Shown here: one piece after another, positions 8,783 through 15,637 of the stretch
How positions within the stretch are numbered: position 1 is the first letter of the stretch
How the letters are laid out: every line of letters begins with the position of its first letter
Assembly: GCF_001426865.1 (NCBI RefSeq)
Contig: NZ_LMFO01000002.1
Span: 125,470-189,469 of the forward strand
Source of the DNA: Paenibacillus sp. Root52
Lineage (GTDB): Bacteria; Bacillota; Bacilli; Paenibacillales; Paenibacillaceae
Reading direction: 5' to 3'
Length of the DNA: 64,000 nt
Translations under genes and position numbers: made by a program
Notes under the pieces: model-generated
The model's input: only the letters and a program-made list of their open reading frames with translations
What the model was told of the DNA's origin: nothing
Database searches by the model: none

Positions 8783-9868
8783 ATGGAACTCTTTAAAGAT
8801 AAATACACACCTGCATTAATAGAACGCACGGGTAAGCTACTGCAACAATTCCATCCCACCCTGGATACTCAGCGTTTTCGCGATCTTGTCTTTGCCGAAG
8901 GCTGGGATACATTAGAGTTCAAGGCAAGAATTCGCCGAATTACCCTCGCACTAACTGAAGTACTTCCAACTCGTTATGAGGATGCGTTACAAATCATTGA
9001 GCAGGCTGCACCGGACATGCGCGGCGTTGAGTATCTATTCGTACCCGATTACATTGAAGTTAACGGGCTTGAGCCAGAACACTATGCGTTGTCCATGAAG
9101 TACTTAACCGTCTTCACACCTTATTCCAGCTCGGAGTTCGCGGTACGCCCGTTTATTGAACGTTATCCCATTGAAACAATGAAGCATTTGATGGAATGGA
9201 CAGGCAGTTCGAACGAACATATCCGTAGATTAGCAAGCGAAGGTAGCCGTCCGCGTTTACCATGGGGCTCGAAGCTCCGAAGTTTAGTCAGCGATCCTTC
9301 ACCCGCACTCCCTATTCTCCATGCATTAAAACAGGACGAGTCACTCTATGTGCGTAAAAGTGTGGCAAACCATCTCAATGACATCTCGAAGGATCATCCT
9401 GATCTGGTTCTCGATCTCGCATCCACTTGGTATGGGCAGCATGAACATACCGACTGGATTGTACGTCACGCGTGTCGTTCCCTACTTAAGCAAGGACATG
9501 TTCAAGCACTGCGTTTATTCGGTTATCTTGAACAGGACGCCATTCATATTGAACATCTAACGCTTGCGCAGGAGACCGTAGCCATCGGTGAGGAACTTCA
9601 TTTTTCGTTCGATGTGGTAAATGAGAGCGGTGAAGCACAGATGCTGCGAATTGAATACGAGATGGGCTATATGAAGGCAAATGGCAAACAGGCACCCAAA
9701 CGGTTCAAATGTTCTGACAAGGTATACCCACCAGGAAGAACCCGAGTAACTACGAAGCAATCGTTCAAGGTGATTACCACGAGAAAATACTATGCCGGTC
9801 TGCACACGCTAACCATTATTGTGAACGGGGCAGAGACAGCCGCCGCTTCTTTTGTAGTGAAAGTGTAG
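8783..9868 (+). CDS. alkC: DNA alkylation repair glycosylase, AlkC-like with Ig-like C-terminal domain
   Basis: Base-excision repair enzyme of the HEAT-like (ALK/ALR) superfamily that removes cationic alkylpurines such as 3-methyladenine. Seen: helical HEAT-like repeats up to about residue 255 (including ASEGSRPRLPWGSKL and the DESLYVRKSVANHLNDISK repeat), then a beta-rich domain of about 100 residues (EELHFSFDVVNESGE to the end) that looks immunoglobulin-like. That domain order is known for one class of AlkC and not for AlkD. ATG with GGAGG ten bases upstream. No Ada-type regulator adjoins it; it stands alone. Confidence 0.85.
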   Translation: MELFKDKYTPALIERTGKLLQQFHPTLDTQRFRDLVFAEGWDTLEFKARIRRITLALTEVLPTRYEDALQIIEQAAPDMRGVEYLFVPDYIEVNGLEPEHYALSMKYLTVFTPYSSSEFAVRPFIERYPIETMKHLMEWTGSSNEHIRRLASEGSRPRLPWGSKLRSLVSDPSPALPILHALKQDESLYVRKSVANHLNDISKDHPDLVLDLASTWYGQHEHTDWIVRHACRSLLKQGHVQALRLFGYLEQDAIHIEHLTLAQETVAIGEELHFSFDVVNESGEAQMLRIEYEMGYMKANGKQAPKRFKCSDKVYPPGRTRVTTKQSFKVITTRKYYAGLHTLTIIVNGAETAAASFVVKV

Positions 9869-9901
9869 AGTCACAGCATAACGTAGCGACACACCCAAAA
9901 G

Positions 9902-9948
9902 TTATGCACATCTTATTTGCTGCCGAAAACTTATTCACATGTGGATAC
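9902..9948. promoter_or_regulatory. Three DnaA-box-like 9-mers between alkC and corA
   Basis: TTATGCACA (9902-9910) and TTATTCACA (9931-9939) both fit TTATNCACA exactly. They are followed directly by TGTGGATAC (9940-9948), the reverse complement of a one-mismatch box. They lie in the convergent gap. Confidence 0.5.
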
Positions 9949-9979
9949 ATTTGATTTCCCTTGTAAACAAGAATCATAA

Positions 9980-10040
9980 AGGCCACCTGGCAACTGATCT
10001 CCTGACCGTTAATACCGTCTGAGATTTTGCCCTGTGGCCT
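9980..10040. terminator. Long imperfect hairpin between convergent alkC and corA
   Basis: AGGCCAC and GTGGCCT arms, then GGCAA with TTGCC after a two-base mismatch, then inner ATCTC with GAGAT. It sits 30 bases after the corA stop and 110 after the alkC stop. There is no proper T-run on either strand, so it may be a two-way 3'-end structure rather than a classical terminator. Confidence 0.45.
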
Positions 10041-10071
10041 ATACTGATGTAATGTTCGGAATTTTACGCTA

Positions 10072-11031
10072 TCACTTGAACCATCCGCGCTTCACAAACC
10101 ATGCCACCATACTTCCGCCTAGCACAAACATCAATAACAGTACCGCACCATACCCAAATTTCCACTGTAGCTCAGGCATATAAGCAAAATTCATCCCATA
10201 AATACCCGCAATCAGCGTAAGTGGCATAAACACCGTTGTAATCACCGTGAGTGTTTTCATAATCTGATTCATTCGATTGGAGTTCAGTGAGATGTAGCTA
10301 TCCCGCAGATCTGCTGTCATCTCTCGATCAGCCTCAATCATATCCGTCAGCTTGAGCAGATGATCATAGATATCTGTAAAATACGCTGTATGCTCTCCTG
10401 TCCGCTGCACATGTTGGGAATTAATCACTCGGTAGAGGAGATCCCTCATAGGAACTACCGTCCGTCTGAGCTTAAGCAGTCTGCTACGCAGGTCGAACAC
10501 CTGGTTCATCAGATCCTCTACTGACTCCCTGCCACCCCGGTTTTCCAGATCTGCTAGCTCATCCTCAATGGCAAACAAGGACGGAAAATAATGATCGACG
10601 AGTTTGTCCATCACGGTATAGGCTGCAGCTACCGGGCCGCGAGCCCAGATCGTTCGTTCATGTGCGTGATGCAATAACCGCTCCCAAGCCTCATTGACCT
10701 CTTCAAGTACACCGTGGTGGAATGAAACTAAGAAGTTAGTTCCTAGAAACAAGTCCACCTCTTCCGCTTCCAGCGTGACTGGATTCAAGGCATGTAACAC
10801 GAGAAACTGTAAATTATCATAATAGTCGAGCTTTGGACGTTGCAATACATGCAGACAATCTTCTATCGCTAATGGGTGAAAATGAAAATATGTATCCAGC
10901 ATACGGCTCTCTTCTTCCGTAGGCTGGTTAAAATCTGCCCATACCCAGGCATAATCGTTCAAATCTAGCTCTGCAAGTGGCACATTTACGGAGACTTGAT
11001 GATCTGGTGTAATTGCGAGTGTACGTATCAT
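10072..11031 (-). CDS. corA: Magnesium/cobalt transporter CorA
   Basis: Pentameric inner-membrane channel for Mg2+ (also Co2+, Ni2+). Seen: a soluble N-terminal domain with long helices to about residue 255, then two membrane helices at the C-terminus, the first ending in the signature YGMNF that forms the selectivity filter, and a basic tail KRGWFK. Length 319 is typical. No strong ribosome site is visible before the ATG; AGGA lies 13 bases upstream, so initiation may be weak or the start slightly different. It is monocistronic between two groups of DnaA-box-like sequences. Confidence 0.93.
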   Translation of the reverse strand: MIRTLAITPDHQVSVNVPLAELDLNDYAWVWADFNQPTEEESRMLDTYFHFHPLAIEDCLHVLQRPKLDYYDNLQFLVLHALNPVTLEAEEVDLFLGTNFLVSFHHGVLEEVNEAWERLLHHAHERTIWARGPVAAAYTVMDKLVDHYFPSLFAIEDELADLENRGGRESVEDLMNQVFDLRSRLLKLRRTVVPMRDLLYRVINSQHVQRTGEHTAYFTDIYDHLLKLTDMIEADREMTADLRDSYISLNSNRMNQIMKTLTVITTVFMPLTLIAGIYGMNFAYMPELQWKFGYGAVLLLMFVLGGSMVAWFVKRGWFK

Positions 11032-11152
11032 AAATTAGACCACGTCCTTGTCCTAGTATCCTTTACGTTATTGTACAATTTAATCATCATATCGTCTCCT
11101 GCAACCGCCTGTTAGTCCTTGCTACGTATAGAAGCTCCTGCGAACACGACAA

Positions 11153-11177
11153 CAAAAAAAGCCAACCCTGTTGGCTT
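11153..11177 (-). terminator. Terminator after pit
   Basis: AAGCCAAC paired with GTTGGCTT, three-base loop, followed on the minus strand by TTTTTTTGTTG. It terminates the DUF47-pit transcript about 210 bases past the pit stop, placing the DnaA-box repeat in the 3' untranslated part. Confidence 0.85.
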
Positions 11178-11180
11178 CTC

Positions 11181-11349
11181 TCATTCCCTATCCACAGTTT
11201 CCTGTATCCACAGGATAAATATCTTTTGGTTTATCATTCCACGGATGGCTATCCACATATCCAGCCTGTCCACACGTTCATGCACAGGCGTCTCTTCTTT
11301 TTGGTTGTATAATTATCCACATATCCCGATATTCACAATGTTATGAACA
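11181..11349 (+). repeat. Degenerate 62-bp tandem repeat carrying eight DnaA-box-like sites
   Basis: Eight sites in one orientation start at 11188, 11204, 11249, 11266, 11278, 11313, 11329 and 11341. TTATCCACA at 11313 is the perfect consensus. CTATCCACA (11188, 11249), GTATCCACA (11204) and ATATTCACA (11329) differ by one base from TTATNCACA; the other three are weaker. Sites recur at steps of 61-64 bases in three units, and units two and three share TATCCACATATCC. Units one and two also share TTTTGGTT. The pattern is seen directly; DnaA binding is inferred. Confidence 0.6.
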
Positions 11350-11387
11350 ACTGTCTAGCTTGTCCGTCATGATTAGGAATATATTTT

Positions 11388-12377
11388 TTAGAAAATGATC
11401 CAGTACAGCAAACCTGCTAATGCTGCAGTAATTGGAATCGTAATGAACCAGGTAATAATGATCCGTCCAGCTAGTCCCCATTTTACGGCAGAGAAACGTT
11501 TAGCAGAACCAACACCCAGAATTGCGGATGTGATTGCATGCGTTGTACTTACCGGAAGATGTAGTAACGTCGCAGTGAAAATAACGGAAGCCGCTGACAA
11601 GTCTGCAGCAAAACCATTAATCGGTTCGATTTTGAAGATTTTGGTTCCCATGGTTTTGATGATTTTCCAACCACCAATGGAAGTACCAAGTGCCATGGCT
11701 GTTGCTGCAGAGATTTTAACCCACAGTGGAACCTCCAAATGGTCTTGTACTTTGGCTGCAACGAGAGCAAAGGTGATAATCCCCATCGCTTTTTGTGCAT
11801 CGTTCGTACCATGCGTAAACGCCTGTAGTGCCGCTGTGAAGATCTGTACCGTACGGAATCCTTTGTTCACATTATGCGGACTGCGTTTGGCGAAAATGTA
11901 TTTGAGAATAATCATGACCACATAACCTATGGCAAATGCAATCAGAGGTGATAACAACAAACCTCCGACGATATCAATAAATCCACTCCACTTCACTTTG
12001 TCCGATCCTGCACCTACGAATACAGCTCCTGCCAACGCTCCAATCAGTGCATGAGAGGATGAAGAAGGAATTCCGAACCACCAGGTTACAAGATTCCAGA
12101 TAATTGCCGAGATCAAGGTGACGATGACGACCTCAATCCCGTTATCTAACTTGGTGGGGTCGGTCACACTCCCCCCAATCGTCTTCGCAACACCCGTAAA
12201 CATCATTGCACCGACAAAGTTCATCACGGCTGCGAGCAGAATCGCACGTCGCGGCGTCAGTGCCCGTGTTGATACCGAAGTGGCAATGGCATTAGCCGTG
12301 TCATGAAACCCGTTGATGAAGTCAAACGCCAGTGCAAGGAAGACGACTATACCTAATACCCAAATCGTTGTTTCCAT
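11388..12377 (-). CDS. pit: Low-affinity inorganic phosphate transporter, PiT family
   Basis: Integral membrane symporter for phosphate (metal-phosphate). Seen: about ten hydrophobic segments and both PiT signature repeats, FDFINGFHDTANAIA near residue 18 and QAFTHGTNDAQKAMG near 190, the inverted-topology halves of the family; 329 residues is normal for the short bacterial form. It follows the DUF47 gene by 14 bases on the same strand, the common DUF47-pit pair. A terminator at 11153-11177 ends the unit. Confidence 0.93.
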   Translation of the reverse strand: METTIWVLGIVVFLALAFDFINGFHDTANAIATSVSTRALTPRRAILLAAVMNFVGAMMFTGVAKTIGGSVTDPTKLDNGIEVVIVTLISAIIWNLVTWWFGIPSSSSHALIGALAGAVFVGAGSDKVKWSGFIDIVGGLLLSPLIAFAIGYVVMIILKYIFAKRSPHNVNKGFRTVQIFTAALQAFTHGTNDAQKAMGIITFALVAAKVQDHLEVPLWVKISAATAMALGTSIGGWKIIKTMGTKIFKIEPINGFAADLSAASVIFTATLLHLPVSTTHAITSAILGVGSAKRFSAVKWGLAGRIIITWFITIPITAALAGLLYWIIF

Positions 12378-12391
12378 TATTCTCTGGCTCC

Positions 12392-13009
12392 TTAAGAATT
12401 ACGCATGATGATAGACTCAAGCACGTTCGCTACATGTTCACAAGCATCCGTCGTCGTCTCAAGACGCTCATAAATTTCTTTGCGCTTGATCAGTTCAATT
12501 GGATCTGACACGGTAGCGAAGAGATTTTTGATACACATGCGTAGTACTTCGTCGCCCTGGTTTTCCAGATCATTCAAACGAATGGTGTACTCACGGATAG
12601 CGAGCAATTTTTTCTGTGACAGCAGATGAATTGCCTTCTGAATTTCGTAAGCCGATTGGCGCAAAATGTCAGCGAATTGAACGATATACTCGTCCGGGTC
12701 CGTCAGTTGGTACATATAGAAACGGGAAGCCGTTGCTTCAATTCCGTCCAATACGTCATCAAGAGTTGTTGTCAGCTCCATGATATCATCGCGTTCAATC
12801 GGCGTGATAAATGTTTTGTTGAGTTCTGTAATGATCGTATGCACGTAATCATCACATTTCGACTCGTACTTCTTCATTTCATTGGCAAAAAGAGTCACAT
12901 CCTGAAGGTTGGAAACATGCTGGGAGAAATAATCTGCCGCTTGAACAACCGTGTCTGCCATGTTCTCCAGTGTTTCAAAAAATATATCCTTCTTCTTCTT
13001 AAGCTTCAT
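12392..13009 (-). CDS. DUF47 (PhoU-like) protein, Pit accessory
   Basis: Cytoplasmic all-helical protein related to PhoU (YkaA/TIGR00153 type) thought to modulate the adjacent phosphate transporter. Seen: 205 residues, basic start KLKKKKDIFF, two PhoU-like three-helix repeats with acidic metal-binding patches (KYESKCDDYVHTII; TTLDDVLDGIE). The ATG at 13009 is chosen since AAGGGG lies eight bases before it, although the frame stays open upstream to 13054. First gene of the DUF47-pit unit. Confidence 0.88.
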   Translation of the reverse strand: MKLKKKKDIFFETLENMADTVVQAADYFSQHVSNLQDVTLFANEMKKYESKCDDYVHTIITELNKTFITPIERDDIMELTTTLDDVLDGIEATASRFYMYQLTDPDEYIVQFADILRQSAYEIQKAIHLLSQKKLLAIREYTIRLNDLENQGDEVLRMCIKNLFATVSDPIELIKRKEIYERLETTTDACEHVANVLESIIMRNS

Positions 13010-13336
13010 AGCTCTATCCCCTTTACGAGAAATTGCCGATAACCGATGAAACATGAAATGACAACCTTTGATATCTTATCATATTTGTTTCATGGTTTGT
13101 ACAAAAGGTGTGATCCTTTTTTATATTCTTATCACATTAATCTGAAATGAATCTTAATTATTTGGTATCACTGGCAAATTCAAGGTTAGATTTTACACTG
13201 CGTTTACAAATGGAAGCAAAAACCGGATGTAACGGCAATCTCATTTTCACACCAGAGCTAAATTCCACGACCTGAATCATCATCTATTCCGAATCTAAAT
13301 TCGTCGATTCATATCATTTCTCATCCACTTCTCCAT
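13010..13336. other. Intergenic region
   Basis: AT-rich leader of the DUF47 gene plus the 3' flank of the lipoprotein gene. A possible minus-strand promoter is TTGTAC, 15 bases, TATGAT at about 13079-13105, with a short spacer. No terminator for the lipoprotein gene was found and no coding region seen. Confidence 0.35.
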
Positions 13337-14410
13337 TTATTGCTCACTCAGCTTCACATGGTCGGCAAAACTCGGCTGATTCGGCACAATGCTAATAAAC
13401 GTCTTACCCGGCACAAGCGCTACCTCACTGCCATCCTGCACAAATCGAATGATATCGCCTTGCTTCTTCTCCCACTGTCCACGGATCATCTTGCCCTTCT
13501 GGAATAACATCGCTTCCCCGCCTTGCTCCAGATTGACGGACAATCGTCCTACATCATCGAGCACCTTGTGATCTGCACCCGCAACAATAATGTTAGCTGC
13601 TCCAAGTTGTTCACCATTATCCATATCCTGATCGGCTTTGCCGTTTACCAATCTCATATATCGTCCGCTAACTTCATCATAATCATACGTCACAAGGTAA
13701 CTATTCAATAAATAATGAATTTCGAATTGCTTCGCTGTCTCTCCGCCAGAAGTAGAACCTTCTTCATTATAGGTATAGACAGGCGATACACTATCGTGAC
13801 TGTAACCCTTGATATCGGCTCCTTCTCTCAGCTTGTCCACAGAGGTGTATAGATTATGCGGAGCTTTACGATCCGAGGAACGCCAGAAATACGGCCCACC
13901 GTTTGATATTTCATCCATATGTTGTTTTTGTTGTCGTTGCAGAATCGAATACGCCTCTGGGCTACCGCCTGCATGGACAAGCACCCCGTCATAGCTCTCG
14001 CCAAGCTGGATCAGATACGGTCTAATGCTACGCACAGGCCCCACCGTCTCAGCGCCGCCTTCACTCTGGAATATTGCGATGAATCGGGTAATCCCTCCCT
14101 CTGCAAGCACCTCCAATATAATATCTGCAGAACTTAGACCCGATTGAGGCCTTGCCGCAGGAGCATTATTAATCATTACAGCCAAGGGTCTGTTTGTGAT
14201 CGCTTCATTAGAAGGCAAACCTGTAAGCGGGGCAGTAAAGAGAGCTTTCGCTGGTTCTTCGACGACTTGTTCCTCCTGTACGGGTGCTGGAACATTATTC
14301 GGCTGCTCTGGCATCTGGGCTAACTCTTTGTCCTGACACGCAGCAAGACTGATGGCAAGGATAAGTAGAGACGTAGCGGATGCAGTTCGTTTCCATGGGA
14401 AAAGCTTCAA
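13337..14410 (-). CDS. yerB: DUF3048 (YerB-like) lipoprotein
   Basis: Membrane-anchored extracellular lipoprotein of unknown function. Seen: a signal peptide with lipobox SLAAC near residue 25, a Pro/Gln/Glu-rich linker, then the DUF3048 domain with PLTGLPSN, RPLAVMINNAPAARPQSGL, VGPVRSIRPY and the C-terminal segment ending in VKLSEQ. The start is TTG with AGGAGG nine bases upstream. Bacillus subtilis yerB lies beside yerC and close to the pur operon; here all three are in the same window but separated. Confidence 0.88.
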   Translation of the reverse strand: MKLFPWKRTASATSLLILAISLAACQDKELAQMPEQPNNVPAPVQEEQVVEEPAKALFTAPLTGLPSNEAITNRPLAVMINNAPAARPQSGLSSADIILEVLAEGGITRFIAIFQSEGGAETVGPVRSIRPYLIQLGESYDGVLVHAGGSPEAYSILQRQQKQHMDEISNGGPYFWRSSDRKAPHNLYTSVDKLREGADIKGYSHDSVSPVYTYNEEGSTSGGETAKQFEIHYLLNSYLVTYDYDEVSGRYMRLVNGKADQDMDNGEQLGAANIIVAGADHKVLDDVGRLSVNLEQGGEAMLFQKGKMIRGQWEKKQGDIIRFVQDGSEVALVPGKTFISIVPNQPSFADHVKLSEQ

Positions 14411-14633
14411 TTCAATGTACCTCCTGAACGGTATGGCTGGATCTAAGATGTGGAGAATATCTCATGTAGAAGACCATTTCACGTTTTTCTTTCCATTTAA
14501 TCACAAGAGCAGTGGTTTGTCTTTGATTTGGGAGCAATTCTCTACCCCTAAACCTCCATTTGAAACCATGGTTGAGAAACGAAATGTGTCCTAACTGTGA
14601 ACTTCTCAAACCTTACTTAAAATTTGAATTAGA

Positions 14634-14677
14634 TTGTGATTTTTATCACAAACAAAACAGTCCTCGAACTATACAAT
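14634..14677 (+). promoter_or_regulatory. CRP/Fnr-type site and -10 box of the doxX gene
   Basis: TTGTGATTTTTATCACAA (14634-14651) is a perfect inverted repeat fitting TGTGA-N6-TCACA. A -10 box TACAAT lies at 14672-14677. The implied start near 14684 puts the centre of the palindrome at -41.5, the class II position for Fnr-type activators. The -35 region is poor, as expected for an activated promoter. A Rex site is the alternative reading. Confidence 0.65.
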
Positions 14678-14748
14678 AAAGACATCAAAGGTGATCACTT
14701 AGAAAAACAAAAACAACACACACTAGATTCCATGAAGGAGTGGTTTAT

Positions 14749-15288
14749 ATGTTCAGCTTCAACCAATGGCTTAGAGAAAACAAAGTGGCAATGTGGATTT
14801 TGACAGTACTTCGGGTGTATATCGGTTACGATTGGATGACTCACGGATGGAGCAAATTGACCGGCGGATTCCAAGCTAGCGGATTCCTTGCAGGCGCAGT
14901 TGGAAAAGCAACTGGTGAGAATCCTACGGTTCAAGCTTGGTGGGGAACGTTCTTAGAGAAATTCGCTGTACCAAACGCTGGATTGTTCGACTTCATTATC
15001 CCACTTGGTGAATTCCTTGTAGGTCTGGGTCTCATCCTTGGATGCTTCACAACACTGGCAGCACTGATGGCATTGGTCATGAACTTCGCGTTCCTCTTCT
15101 CGGGTACTGTGAGCACGAATGCTCAACTGGTACTAATGCAAATCTTCCTTGTAGTCGCTGGTGCAAATGCTGGTAAAATCGGTCTGGATCACTGGGTACT
15201 GCCTTACCTTCGCGGATTGTTCAGCCGTAACAAAGGTAATGACACCAAAGACACACCAACCATTAGCGCGAATCACAAAACAGCTTAA
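14749..15288 (+). CDS. DoxX-family membrane protein
   Basis: Four-helix integral membrane protein of the DoxX/quinone-oxidoreductase-subunit-like family, linked in several bacteria to respiration or redox stress. Seen: hydrophobic segments at about 17-35, 80-100, 105-125 and 130-150, the motif HGWSKLTGGF typical of the family, and a hydrophilic C-terminal tail. The ATG at 14749 is preferred over the GTG at 14740 because AAGGAG ends exactly eight bases before the ATG and overlaps the GTG. Single gene with its own terminator; an Fnr-type site upstream suggests induction at low oxygen (inference). Confidence 0.85.
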   Translation: MFSFNQWLRENKVAMWILTVLRVYIGYDWMTHGWSKLTGGFQASGFLAGAVGKATGENPTVQAWWGTFLEKFAVPNAGLFDFIIPLGEFLVGLGLILGCFTTLAALMALVMNFAFLFSGTVSTNAQLVLMQIFLVVAGANAGKIGLDHWVLPYLRGLFSRNKGNDTKDTPTISANHKTA

Positions 15289-15309
15289 TAAATAATCAAC
15301 AACGCTGCC

Positions 15310-15347
15310 GCCCTGCTCCCCGTCCCCCCTGGGAGCGGGGCTTTTTT
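15310..15347 (+). terminator. Rho-independent terminator after doxX
   Basis: GCCCTGCTCCC paired with GGGAGCGGGGC (one T-G pair), ten-base loop, then TTTTTT, 21 bases after the stop. Confidence 0.92.
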
Positions 15348-15473
15348 ATATCCAATTATTCTATGATCTAAACAAACCGTTCACCATTCTCCACAACAGC
15401 TCATTTATTACTTCTTTTGTGCTCTCAACAAGACTATTCTCCTCGGCGTAAGGAGTGAACACGATAAAAAATG

Positions 15474-15510
15474 AAAAAAAGCCGTTTTACGATACGATAT
15501 CGTAAACGGC
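15474..15510 (-). terminator. Terminator of the giant SLH gene
   Basis: GCCGTTT-ACGAT arm (with one bulged T) paired with ATCGTAAACGGC; on the minus strand it is followed by TTTTTTTC and more T. It lies beyond the SLH remnant at 15540-15628. Confidence 0.88.
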
Positions 15511-15539
15511 AAGAGAGGTTAATTCCCGAATCGGGTTCA

Positions 15540-15628
15540 TTTATGTCGGGTGCATTCATCAACACTTGCACCATTTCCGCTCGTGTGGCTTACGCTTTCG
15601 GAGCGAATTGCCCGTTGCTTCCGCCATC
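15540..15628 (-). pseudogene. In-frame remnant of an SLH repeat after the stop codon
   Basis: Three codons after the TAA of the giant SLH gene and in the same frame, the DNA reads DGGSNGQFAPKA, a TAA stop, then ATRAEMVQVLMNAPDIN. This is the C-terminal half of an SLH domain (compare TTRAEATQVLMRARVK, the end of the live gene). The first half of the domain is missing. It is best read as a decayed copy left by unequal recombination or by truncation of an older gene. Confidence 0.75.
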
Positions 15629-15637
15629 ACATCACGA

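Noticed and set aside
11181-11349. DnaA-box cluster as the chromosomal origin
   Set aside because: No dnaA, dnaN, rpmH or AT-rich unwinding region nearby; an off-origin cluster is the better reading.
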